A stretch of 64,000 bases of DNA. Source: Pinus tabuliformis. Its lineage: Eukaryota > Streptophyta > Pinopsida > Pinales > Pinaceae. A program made the position numbers and the translations under genes. The notes under the pieces are model-generated. The model saw only the letters and a list, made by a program, of their open reading frames with translations, made no database searches and was not told the DNA's origin. The DNA lies in contig CM062818.1 of the NCBI GenBank assembly GCA_031772625.1, positions 215,009,742-215,073,741 on the forward strand. The letters are read 5' to 3'. Below, piece by piece: positions 34,499-44,611 of this stretch; the first letter of the stretch is position 1; each line of letters starts with the position of its first letter.

Positions 34499-35317
34499 GT
34501 GCTCACTAGAATACTCTTCCAATTGGAAGATGAAGTAGAAATTGAAGACATTTCTGAGTCCCCTATGACTCCTATGGAACCGCTTTTGTCTCATCTTCCT
34601 TACGTTGTATCGTATGTGGGTACTCTGACTCATAGGTCGACTAGCCCTGTTCACTCTCCTTCTTTCTTCTTAATGGCCAATGTTAGTGGTGCAAGTATGG
34701 ATGCCAATATGGCTGGTAAATATACTCCTTCTTCAGTTATAGGAAGAGGAACTATTTCTATCTCTACTTTTACACATAGTACAATAGTTGTTGGGTCTAC
34801 CTACATTCTAGGTTTGAGTGGGGGAACCAAACCTTCTATGCCTTTCACTGGTGCTTATCCTTTTGGAATGCCATCCAATGGGGTTCCTTTAGCCTCATCA
34901 ACCTTACCTTCTACTACTTCTGTATCTATGAATTCAATGGCTAGTGGTTCAACATCTTTACAAGGTTTTTCATTTGGAAGTGGACACGTTCCTCCTTCCA
35001 ATCCATCTTTGAATGTAGGATCAATGCTTTTCTCTGGCCATGCTCAAAACATTAATCCTTGTCAAGGAAGTCAGTGCTTGGTATATCCTCTTGCCATTGC
35101 TTTTGGGTCTGAGAATCTATCTCATTTATTTGGTCAGCAGGGGAGTATGCCCTTCCCTACTACTGGTACGTCACAGGTTTTTCCTCCATTAGCTAGTGCT
35201 TGGAGATCTTACCAAAGTCTCTCCCCTTCATATAATATTCCAACAGGAGGAATTTTTCCTATGACTAGTAATCCTATAGTATGGGGTGGATACCCTCTGT
35301 ATACCGCTAGATTATAA
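34499..35317 (+). CDS. Ser/Gly/Pro-rich 272-codon ORF upstream of gag
   Basis: This long open frame lies inside the old gag-protease element, about 180 bases before the recognisable gag capsid region and in a different frame from it. The N-terminus is acidic (LEDEVEIEDISESPMTPMEP). The rest is low-complexity Ser, Gly, Pro, Thr and Met-rich text (for example STTSVSMNSMASGSTSLQGF). I recognise no fold, no transmembrane segment and no zinc motif. It may be the disordered N-terminal portion of the Gag polyprotein, separated from it by a frameshift, or an extra ORF1 like those of Ogre/Tat elements. Its start is uncertain, because no clear initiation context is visible. Confidence 0.45.
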   Translation: MLTRILFQLEDEVEIEDISESPMTPMEPLLSHLPYVVSYVGTLTHRSTSPVHSPSFFLMANVSGASMDANMAGKYTPSSVIGRGTISISTFTHSTIVVGSTYILGLSGGTKPSMPFTGAYPFGMPSNGVPLASSTLPSTTSVSMNSMASGSTSLQGFSFGSGHVPPSNPSLNVGSMLFSGHAQNINPCQGSQCLVYPLAIAFGSENLSHLFGQQGSMPFPTTGTSQVFPPLASAWRSYQSLSPSYNIPTGGIFPMTSNPIVWGGYPLYTARL

Positions 35318-35499
35318 GGTTTTCTTATGGTTCAGTCGCTTCTATAAGTAATCCCTTATAGCCTGGTGCCTCTTAAAATCAAGGATACTCTTTTTATAAT
35401 GTTTGGAATTCCACTCTCGAAGCTCGGAATTATGTTGTTCATTTGCACTTACCATTCATGGAAACTCTTAATTTTCCAGATCTTTCAAAATTGACTAAT

Positions 35500-36459
35500 G
35501 ATCTTATTTGTTAAAACCCTGCTTGGCCTCCGTCCCCTACTAAACTTACATATAATATACCCAAATTTGAAGGGAAGTCTAGCAAGGATCTGGGAGACCA
35601 TGTAACCACGTTCCACTTATGGTGCTAATTAAATTCCTTGATTAATGATTCAATTAGGTTGAGACTCTTTCAACACACCTTAATTGGAAATACGGTGAAA
35701 TGGTATATCGAGTTAAAAGGGGGGGTCATTTTCTACTTTGGTGAGTTAGCTACAATTTTTCTCAACCATTTTCAATTGACTATCTATTATGATGACAGAA
35801 CTAAACTTCTGACCAGTTTTGAGCAAGACAAGGCTACCCATATTTCTTACCACATTCAAGAGTGGCGCAAAAAGAAGAGGTTGATCAAGGCTTATATCCC
35901 TGATGAATTTCTTCTAGAATGGTTTTTTAAAACATTACAACTAGATATATTTAAGGATGTTTCACTTTTTGGAGTGTTCACTGAAGAACATGCTATCATT
36001 AGAGCCCAACAATTAGAGCTTATTTTATGTCATTATGTAGTCCACTATAAGATTTTTCCTAATGCTTCTAGATCGAAAATCGATCTCGCCAAACTGAAAC
36101 CAGTCCCCCATGTCGATAGAGTTGTAGGATCAATCAATAGTAATATGTCTAGTTTTTTCAATAAATTACAATAGTTGTCATTACATTTTTCTTCGGTGAC
36201 AATGACTACATTGTTTGTGTCTCCTACTTCCCAACCTTTAGCAGTGAATGTTGTTCAGTCCTCAAATCCCAAAGGAAATCAACAATCTGATGGGAAGAAG
36301 AAGGGTTGTGGAAAGAAAAAATATAAGGGAGGGAAGGGGAACTCGAATAAACCCAGTGAAAACACTGGTGAGGGCAAGAAAGATCCTAGAAAGAAGGTTA
36401 AATTCACATGCAAGTTATGCAATGGGGATCATCTTACTCATCTTTGCCCCAAGATTTAG
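35500..36459 (+). pseudogene. Ty3/gypsy gag (capsid and nucleocapsid) of the gag-protease element
   Basis: The capsid region is recognisable from about 35545 (IPKFEGKSSKDLGDHVTTFH) across a TAA stop near 35626. It runs into the 178-codon stretch at 35638-36174, with SIRLRLFQHTLIGNTVKWY and TLQLDIFKDVSLFG. This matches the retrotransposon gag family. A TAG at 36172 interrupts the same frame, which continues through a Lys-rich segment to a nucleocapsid motif, CKLCNGDHLTHLC (CX2CX3HX4C), near 36410-36448. Two stops make this copy inactive. Confidence 0.8.
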
Positions 36460-36874
36460 GATGCTCAATGCTTCTTAGCTCAGCAAGGTTTTGTATTTTA
36501 TAGGCTATGCTTACTAACCCTTTTTCCCAAGGGAAACAATTATTTGTTGGGTGAATGCTAATATTGGAACCCCTATAGGGGGCAACCAGGAAGGGGAATC
36601 TACATGGAATGTCTATATGGTTAAGTCTCATGTTGAAATTTCAACTAGAGCTCATGATTATGGAGAGCCAGAATCTTCTAGGGCTAAAAATGATTTCGAT
36701 ACTCTAGAACCTCTTCATATAGAGATACCCATAGTTCAACCTCTACCTTAGATGTAGAAAGGCTCCCCAAGACGGTCTACTTACAATCCAAATGCTAGGG
36801 TTGCTCAAAACTATTCCATTGTTGAAGATTTAGCTCAAAGCCCATGTGTTATGTTAGTGTTAGAGGTACTCTAG

Positions 36875-37375
36875 TTGTGTCCTACAAAAAGGAGTTCTTT
36901 TCTCACTGTGATCATAGCAGTTGTCCTGAAAAAATCTCTAGTGATTATATTTGATATGTCAAATGCTAAAAAGAGACTCCCTAATCATATGGATTTTCAT
37001 ATTAAATCTACGTATCATAAGACAACCATCTTTCAAACCATAGTTGATGAAGGGGCTTCCTCATGTGTCATGTCCATGTCATATTCGAAAGCTATCCGAT
37101 CCCTTGAAGTTTTTCACTCTCCTACTCTCCTAACTGCATTCAATGGTCATTCTCATAGGCCTAATGGGATCATACCTGCCTTCCCTATTTCTGTATGGGG
37201 CAAGGTTGTTAACGTGGAAGTAGAGACAATCAATGTTAATATGGATTATAATCTTTTGTTGCGTTGGAATTGGGTTTATGCAATGGATTCCATAGTCTCA
37301 TCTCTATTTCACAATCTATGTTTTCCTAATGAAGGGAGAATTTTTACGATTGATAAGATATTCTACTATATGTGA
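36875..37375 (+). pseudogene. Ty3/gypsy aspartic protease of the gag-protease element
   Basis: The key segment reads IVDEGASSCVMSMSYSKAI, in which EGAS follows the catalytic Asp. The downstream flap and core segments LLTAFNGHSHRPNGIIPAFP and NVNMDYNLLLRWNWVYAM are characteristic of plant Ty3/gypsy proteases. It is in a different frame from gag. No reverse transcriptase follows: after about 310 bases without recognisable domains the 3' LTR begins at 37689. The element therefore lost, or never had, pol. Confidence 0.8.
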
Positions 37376-37688
37376 TATTGAGACATAGCTTCGTTGTGTT
37401 CATTCACGACTATGATTTGATGATCCACTATGTATTCTTCAAATCCTTTTGTACACTTATATATACATTCTGGATCGCCTTTATGCTTGACCAAGAAACA
37501 TGTTTTACAGCTTCTAAGCATGGGTATGCTCCCCTCAAACATGAGTTTTCTTTCTGACTCCTTCTACATGTATTCAATGGGTTGGAATCTGGTGATCTCC
37601 TCCAGGGTTTTCGAATGACTCCTCTCTTTATACTAAATATATTTGATCCATCATGTTCCCCTTCTAACCTCATATATTATGGGGCATC

Positions 37689-37753
37689 CGTTATAGAATC
37701 ATTCAACACTCTTGTAGACTTGTTGATCTTTTATGGCCCTAGGAAGTCCCTTT
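37689..37753 (+). mobile_element. 3' LTR of the gag-protease element, left piece
   Basis: These first 65 bases of the 3' LTR match 25256-25320, with the first base changed (CG in place of TG). The LTR is interrupted after 37753 by the tandem gag-only array and resumes at 52965. Confidence 0.8.
37749..37753. repeat. Target-site duplication CCTTT (left) of the tandem array
   Basis: CCTTT here and CCTTT at 52960-52964 flank the whole five-LTR array. Ignoring the array and one TSD copy restores the LTR text found intact at 25310-25330. Confidence 0.9.
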
Positions 37754-39246
37754 TGTTGGAAATAATACTGAGAGGGGGGGGGTGAATCAGTATTATCAGA
37801 TCAATCAAACTTTTCTATTTCATACTCAGAAACATATACGCTACTTCAATTAAGTGAACCCGCGTGTACACGCTACTGTGTCTAATGAAACCCGCGTATA
37901 TCAAGAGATCTTATAATTCAGTTATCTTAATCTTCAGTAAATGCATCAGATCATTATTAAGCATATTAACAGTAAACAGGTGCAGAATAACAGAACAGAA
38001 CATCACACAAGAGCCACACACATGAACACCATGATATAAGGTGGAAACCCAATGTGGGTGAAAACCACCTGCTGCAATTCGTCTCTTTCTTTTTTAATAA
38101 GAAACTTCTTTTACAATGCACTGGTGCAGTCATTTACCAGCACGCAGGCTGCAACCTGCAGAGGGCTACAACCCTCATAGCTTTTGTACTAGCCGATCCA
38201 TTTACTAGTACGTAGGTGCCAACCCTACAGAAGGCTACAACCTTCACTCGTTTTCCAGCTGCTCCTGGAAGGGAGCTACAACCCCCCTTGGCTCTTGTAC
38301 TGGCTGATATGTTTACCAGTACGTAGGTGCCGTCCTACGATCTTCCCGGGACCATGTTTCATACATTTTCATACTAGATCCATAAGACAATCATCATTGT
38401 AGTACAACCTGCATCATCAATCACTGAAACACCCAATTCTGAATCACTGTAACCCTGTCAACAACAACCAGACAACATAACAACAACCAGATCCAACTCC
38501 ATCTTCAAATATCATACTTCACATTGTATACGCTACTTGGATGAACCCAACCTGCGTGTATACGCTCTTTTACCAAAGCCAACCCGCGTACAGATCTGCA
38601 AATTCTAACTTATAGCTCTGCAGCTATATCAGACATCAAAACATACCCAGATCATAATAATAAACATGCGTCAGTAGATCTGATCTATCCACAGTCAAAC
38701 CATATGAAGATAATCATTCCAAGCCTTGAGATCTCGTTCCATCATTCATCATCCTCCACATGGGTGAAACCTTGGTTCAGATCACCAACCCATAACCAGC
38801 ACTTGGATCACACACTTCCTCAGATCTTCATCACTCATACACTCTCTCACTCTTGCACACTTTGGCCTAGTGATCTTTTCCTTATATAGCCTTAGGCCTT
38901 GCTCAATGCCAAGAGCCAAAACCATAGTAACACAATACCATCAACTTCAATACTAGGGATCGACACGCCCGTCGAGACACAATGGTCCGAAACCATAGGC
39001 ACAACTTCCAAGGACTAACCGCCATGGACCAAAGGTACGTTTCCACATACACGCGCTTTTGCTGAAGCCAACCTGCGTGTACACGCTGATTCGCCTTGCT
39101 GAACCTGCGTATATCTCTTTCTTGTCCTGCTGTACTGAGATCTGTCCATTAGTTAAGTTGTCATCACCTGTACCAGTCTCTGAGCACCTGTACCAACCTC
39201 TGAGTGAGTTGCCATCAAGGACAACACTTGAATCATAATGCCAACA
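37754..39246 (-). mobile_element. Array LTR 1
   Basis: This 1493-bp LTR has a 9-base G run near its left end, against 7 in LTRs 2-4 and 8 in LTR 5. On the minus strand, U3 runs from 39246 to about 38860, with a TATA box at 38888-38881. Three palindromic modules lie at 37835-37900, 38527-38590 and 39048-39113. Three degenerate copies of a short unit containing tttaccagtacgtagg lie at about 38121-38332. Confidence 0.93.
38881..38888 (-). promoter_or_regulatory. TATA box of array LTR 1
   Basis: The minus strand reads TATATAAG, about 360 bases into the LTR, in a context suited to a pol II promoter. Equivalent sites lie at 42309-42316, 45737-45744, 49165-49172 and 52594-52601. Confidence 0.55.
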
Positions 39247-39258
39247 ATCTCCCCCTTT
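39247..39258 (-). other. Polypurine tract of unit 1, with seven further purine tracts upstream
   Basis: On the minus strand AAAGGGGGAGAT abuts the LTR start TGTTGGC. Similar AGGGGGAG-type tracts recur on the same strand near 39293, 39380, 39413, 39482, 39895, 39947 and 40108, all between the gag stop and the LTR. Equivalent primary sites are 42675-42686, 46103-46114 and 49531-49542. Multiple purine tracts in this region are a reported Sirevirus trait. Confidence 0.75.
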
Positions 39259-40007
39259 GGACTTGATGGCAACCACCACACCAAGTCACTCTCCCCCTTT
39301 GACATCAAGGGCAAAGGGTGGACCAAGATATTCTCTTCCTTGGTATACCTTCTGCTGTCCATACTGCTGTCCATACTCCCCCTGAGTACATGCTGAAATC
39401 TCCAAATGTGCTCCCCCTTTGTGTATGCCAAAGTGTACCAATCTATCCATCCTGCTCTTGCTGAATTGTGCTGTTCATGCTCCCCTTGACTGTAGGCAAG
39501 ATCTGTAAAAGATGTTCTACAAAAAGAACAAAGACTTATACATCATAGAAGACCTTCCTATCACCAAAAGACTCAACATACATTCATCACCCAACCTAGT
39601 GGGGATATCCCAATATTGACTCATTCACCTAACCATGATAATACATGAACATTTCATCATTCATCCCAGGCATAGTGGGGAAACCAACATAGGCCGTTAC
39701 ATGACCTTGACATCATAAAAGAGATACATGACATAGTGATGAAATATCTAGACCAAGACTTATGAAAGCCACCAACAGCATCATGATCAGCCTGCAATAC
39801 CATTCCTAAACAGTAAGATGTATCATTTAGCTTCATAGACTTTATCAACACCTTCTAACCATAATGCCAACAATGCATTATTCGAAGAATATTCTCCCCC
39901 TGAGTGTGAGCCAACCATGTCTGAACCATTTCCTGAGTCTGTTCTGCTCCCCCTGAGCCTGAGCCAACCATGACTGAACCTGGGTCTGTTCTGCTGCCCT
40001 TTCTCCA

Positions 40008-40073
40008 TATACGCGACTTTGCAGCCTGTAACTCGCGTATATACGCGACTTGTCTTCATGAAACTTGCGTATG
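40008..40073. repeat. Palindromic module D (internal copy), overlapping the gag stop
   Basis: TATACGC and GCGTATG bracket a central perfect palindrome, CGCGTATATACGCG (40034-40047). The arrangement allows two back-to-back hairpins. It is the fourth relative of the three LTR modules and spans the last codons of the gag ORF (stop at 40056-40058). It is repeated in all four units at +3428, +6856 and +10284. Confidence 0.8.
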
Positions 40074-41123
40074 AGAATCAGAACACTGAAGTTCTATACC
40101 TTCAGCTCCCCCTGAGTCTGTTATGTCTGTGCTGTGCTGAGTACCCTGTGCTGTGCCACATCTTTCTGACTGAACTTCCTTCTTCTTCCATATCTTCACG
40201 CATGTTGATGATTTCTTCTTATCATGAGCTTTGTTCCTGCAATCTCTTGCTTTATGTCCAAACTTGTTACATGCATAGCATCTTACATGTTTCATATTCC
40301 TCTTGTAGCAATCAGCAGCTTTGTGGCCAAACATATTGCAAGAAAAGCAATATCCATTAAAGTATCTTGAATGTGATGATCTTTCTGCATGATGGTCTTG
40401 AAACCGTCTTCTTCTACATATGGCTGCAACATGTCCAAGATTATGACACACATAACATTCAACATTATTCAGTGGAGGAAATAATCGTCTATCACGTCCA
40501 TAGTTAGGAGTAGAGAATCTTCCTTGAGGAATTTCTTTCCTTGGTTGTTCCTTTTTGGGCATTTCAGATTTCTCATTAGAGTTTCTTGCCTCACCTTGTG
40601 AACTAGATTCACCTTCAACATATTCATGAAAACCAAGACCAGTCTTGATAGCAGGAGATCTTTGACTACTAAGAATATCATCCAAGACTTTAGAGCTATC
40701 TTGAAATCGTAAAAGCTTATCCTTTTCTTCTAATTTGCTTTTCAAGATATTTACCTCAACTTGATGTTGTTCTTCTTTTTCAAGACATTGCTTCTTCAAG
40801 GTCTCTCCAACTTTCCTTTCTTCATCCAACTGATGCCTTAGTTTGAGGATCTCGTTTTCTTGCTCTTTATTCAGTGCTAGCAGCATTTCTCGAACTTTGA
40901 AGGCACATTCCAACTGTTCTTCTAATCTGATGATTTCTTCTTTGAGGGCATTCTCCCTTTTGCTAGGTAGATCTTGTTGATCTATGATTTGATCTGACGC
41001 TTCATTTGCTTGTCCATCTTCAATCTGAGGTGCTTCTGGATCTGAATACTTGCTTCCACACAACGACAGGTTGTCATTGTTCTTTTGAGCTGTCTTCTTC
41101 TTCTGACGTGCTTTCTTCCCCAT
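40056..41123 (-). CDS. Gag-like coiled-coil / triple CCHC-knuckle protein, unit 1
   Basis: This 355-residue protein starts at the ATG at 41123, only 44 bases after the primer site. The in-frame upstream TTG at 41144 is not needed. Residues 1-15 are Lys/Arg-rich. Residues about 55-140 form a strong heptad-type coiled coil (KEEIIRLEEQLE, ENEILKLRHQLDEERK). Residues about 150-165 carry LSSQRSPAIKTGLGF, a segment typical of Sirevirus-type Gag C-terminal halves. Three CX2CX4HX4C knuckles follow: C223/C226/H231/C236, C259/C262/H267/C272 and C282/C285/H290/C295. I see no capsid (UBN2-like) core and no protease. It probably binds RNA and self-associates, which would help packaging by a helper element. 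It is intact in all four units. Confidence 0.85.
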   Translation of the reverse strand: MGKKARQKKKTAQKNNDNLSLCGSKYSDPEAPQIEDGQANEASDQIIDQQDLPSKRENALKEEIIRLEEQLECAFKVREMLLALNKEQENEILKLRHQLDEERKVGETLKKQCLEKEEQHQVEVNILKSKLEEKDKLLRFQDSSKVLDDILSSQRSPAIKTGLGFHEYVEGESSSQGEARNSNEKSEMPKKEQPRKEIPQGRFSTPNYGRDRRLFPPLNNVECYVCHNLGHVAAICRRRRFQDHHAERSSHSRYFNGYCFSCNMFGHKAADCYKRNMKHVRCYACNKFGHKARDCRNKAHDKKKSSTCVKIWKKKEVQSERCGTAQGTQHSTDITDSGGAEGIELQCSDSHTQVS

Positions 41124-41166
41124 TGTTCTACGAATCTCCTTCAAGCGATCAAGCTTCTCTGAAGGA

Positions 41167-41181
41167 CCTGCTCCGATACCA
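41167..41181 (-). other. Primer-binding site of unit 1, initiator-Met tRNA type
   Basis: On the minus strand TGGTATCGGAGCAGG lies two bases after the LTR end CCAACA. It differs from the usual TGGTATCAGAGC by one base. Equivalent sites are 44595-44609, 48023-48037 and 51451-51465. Confidence 0.85.
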
Positions 41182-41183
41182 AT

Positions 41184-42674
41184 TGTTGGAAATAATACTG
41201 AGAGGGGGGGTGAATCAGTATTATCAGATCAATCAAACTTTTCTATTTCATACTCAGAAACATATACGCTACTTCAATTAAGTGAACCCGCGTGTACACG
41301 CTACTGTGTCTAATGAAACCCGCGTATATCAAGAGATCTTATAATTCAGTTATCTTAATCTTCAGTAAATGCATCAGATCATTATTAAGCATATTAACAG
41401 TAAACAGGTGCAGAATAACAGAACAGAACATCACACAAGAGCCACACACATGAACACCATGATATAAGGTGGAAACCCAATGTGGGTGAAAACCACCTGC
41501 TGCAATTCGTCTCTTTCTTTTTTAATAAGAAACTTCTTTTACAATGCACTGGTGCAGTCATTTACCAGCACGCAGGCTGCAACCTGCAGAGGGCTACAAC
41601 CCTCATAGCTTTTGTACTAGCCGATCCATTTACTAGTACGTAGGTGCCAACCCTACAGAAGGCTACAACCTTCACTCGTTTTCCAGCTGCTCCTGGAAGG
41701 GAGCTACAACCCCCCTTGGCTCTTGTACTGGCTGATATGTTTACCAGTACGTAGGTGCCGTCCTACGATCTTCCCGGGACCATGTTTCATACATTTTCAT
41801 ACTAGATCCATAAGACAATCATCATTGTAGTACAACCTGCATCATCAATCACTGAAACACCCAATTCTGAATCACTGTAACCCTGTCAACAACAACCAGA
41901 CAACATAACAACAACCAGATCCAACTCCATCTTCAAATATCATACTTCACATTGTATACGCTACTTGGATGAACCCAACCTGCGTGTATACGCTCTTTTA
42001 CCAAAGCCAACCCGCGTACAGATCTGCAAATTCTAACTTATAGCTCTGCAGCTATATCAGACATCAAAACATACCCAGATCATAATAATAAACATGCGTC
42101 AGTAGATCTGATCTATCCACAGTCAAACCATATGAAGATAATCATTCCAAGCCTTGAGATCTCGTTCCATCATTCATCATCCTCCACATGGGTGAAACCT
42201 TGGTTCAGATCACCAACCCATAACCAGCACTTGGATCACACACTTCCTCAGATCTTCATCACTCATACACTCTCTCACTCTTGCACACTTTGGCCTAGTG
42301 ATCTTTTCCTTATATAGCCTTAGGCCTTGCTCAATGCCAAGAGCCAAAACCATAGTAACACAATACCATCAACTTCAATACTAGGGATCGACACGCCCGT
42401 CGAGACACAATGGTCCGAAACCATAGGCACAACTTCCAAGGACTAACCGCCATGGACCAAAGGTACGTTTCCACATACACGCGCTTTTGCTGAAGCCAAC
42501 CTGCGTGTACACGCTGATTCGCCTTGCTGAACCTGCGTATATCTCTTTCTTGTCCTGCTGTACTGAGATCTGTCCATTAGTTAAGTTGTCATCACCTGTA
42601 CCAGTCTCTGAGCACCTGTACCAACCTCTGAGTGAGTTGCCATCAAGGACAACACTTGAATCATAATGCCAACA
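41184..42674 (-). mobile_element. Array LTR 2
   Basis: This 1491-bp LTR is shared between units 1 and 2. It shows a 7-base G run and no other difference from LTR 1 that I can see. Confidence 0.93.
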
Positions 42675-43483
42675 ATCTCCCCCTTTGGACTTGATGGCAA
42701 CCACCACACCAAGTCACTCTCCCCCTTTGACATCAAGGGAAAAGGGTGGACCAAGATATTCTCTTCCTTGGTATACCTTCTGCTGTCCATACTGCTGTCC
42801 ATACTCCCCCTGAGTACATGCTGAAATCTCCAAATGTGCTCCCCCTTTGTGTATGCCAAAGTGTACCAATCTATCCATCCTGCTCTTGCTGAATTGTGCT
42901 GTTCATGCTCCCCTTGACTGTAGGCAAGATCTGTAAAAGATGTTCTACAAAAAGAACAAAGACTTATACATCATAGAAGACCTTCCTATCACCAAAAGAC
43001 TCAACATACATTCATCACCCAACCTAGTGGGGATATCCCAATATTGACTCATTCACCTAACCATGATAATACATGAACATTTCATCATTCATCCCAGGCA
43101 TAGTGGGGAAACCAACATAGGCCGTTACATGACCTTGACATCATAAAAGAGATACATGACATAGTGATGAAATATCTAGACCAAGACTTATGAAAGCCAC
43201 CAACAGCATCATGATCAGCCTGCAATACCATTCCTAAACAGTAAGATGTATCATTTAGCTTCATAGACTTTATCAACACCTTCTAACCATAATGCCAACA
43301 ATGCATTATTCGAAGAATATTCTCCCCCTGAGTGTGAGCCAACCATGTCTGAACCATTTCCTGAGTCTGTTCTGCTCCCCCTGAGCCTGAGCCAACCATG
43401 ACTGAACCTGGGTCTGTTCTGCTGCCCTTTCTCCATATACGCGACTTTGCAGCCTGTAACTCGCGTATATACGCGACTTGTCT

Positions 43484-44551
43484 TCATGAAACTTGCGTAT
43501 GAGAATCAGAACACTGAAGTTCTATACCTTCAGCTCCCCCTGAGTCTGTTATGTCTGTGCTGCGCTGAGTACCCTGTGCTGTGCCACATCTTTCTGACTG
43601 AACTTCCTTCTTCTTCCATATCTTCACGCATGTTGATGATTTCTTCTTATCATGAGCTTTGTTCCTGCAATCTCTTGCTTTATGTCCAAACTTGTTACAT
43701 GCATAGCATCTTACATGTTTCATATTCCTCTTGTAGCAATCAGCAGCTTTGTGGCCAAACATATTGCAAGAAAAGCAATATCCATTAAAGTATCTTGAAT
43801 GTGATGATCTTTCTGCATGATGGTCTTGAAACCGTCTTCTTCTACATATGGCTGCAACATGTCCAAGATTATGACACACATAACATTCAACATTATTCAG
43901 TGGAGGAAATAATCGTCTATCACGTCCATAGTTAGGAGTAGAGAATCTTCCTTGAGGAATTTCTTTCCTTGGTTGTTCCTTTTTGGGCATTTCAGATTTC
44001 TCATTAGAGTTTCTTGCCTCACCTTGTGAACTAGATTCACCTTCAACATATTCATGAAAACCAAGACCAGTCTTGATAGCAGGAGATCTTTGACTACTAA
44101 GAATATCATCCAAGACTTTAGAGCTATCTTGAAATCGTAAAAGCTTATCCTTTTCTTCTAATTTGCTTTTCAAGATATTTACCTCAACTTGATGTTGTTC
44201 TTCTTTTTCAAGACATTGCTTCTTCAAGGTCTCTCCAACTTTCCTTTCTTCATCCAACTGATGCCTTAGTTTGAGGATCTCGTTTTCTTGCTCTTTATTC
44301 AGTGCTAGCAGCATTTCTCGAACTTTGAAGGCACATTCCAACTGTTCTTCTAATCTGATGATTTCTTCTTTGAGGGCATTCTCCCTTTTGCTAGGTAGAT
44401 CTTGTTGATCTATGATTTGATCTGACGCTTCATTTGCTTGTCCATCTTCAATCTGAGGTGCTTCTGGATCTGAATACTTGCTTCCACACAACGACAGGTT
44501 GTCATTGTTCTTTTGAGCTGTCTTCTTCTTCTGACGTGCTTTCTTCCCCAT
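43484..44551 (-). CDS. Gag-like coiled-coil / triple CCHC-knuckle protein, unit 2
   Basis: This is the same 355-residue protein as in unit 1 with one visible replacement, His330 to Arg, caused by a T-to-C change at 43563 (plus strand). The position lies in the Cys- and Ser-rich tail beyond the knuckles, so no consequence for RNA binding is expected. All twelve zinc ligands are preserved. The unit also has a private C-to-A change at 42740 in the 3' untranslated part. Confidence 0.85.
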   Translation of the reverse strand: MGKKARQKKKTAQKNNDNLSLCGSKYSDPEAPQIEDGQANEASDQIIDQQDLPSKRENALKEEIIRLEEQLECAFKVREMLLALNKEQENEILKLRHQLDEERKVGETLKKQCLEKEEQHQVEVNILKSKLEEKDKLLRFQDSSKVLDDILSSQRSPAIKTGLGFHEYVEGESSSQGEARNSNEKSEMPKKEQPRKEIPQGRFSTPNYGRDRRLFPPLNNVECYVCHNLGHVAAICRRRRFQDHHAERSSHSRYFNGYCFSCNMFGHKAADCYKRNMKHVRCYACNKFGHKARDCRNKAHDKKKSSTCVKIWKKKEVQSERCGTAQGTQRSTDITDSGGAEGIELQCSDSHTQVS

Positions 44552-44611
44552 TGTTCTACGAATCTCCTTCAAGCGATCAAGCTTCTCTGAAGGACCTGCT
44601 CCGATACCAAT

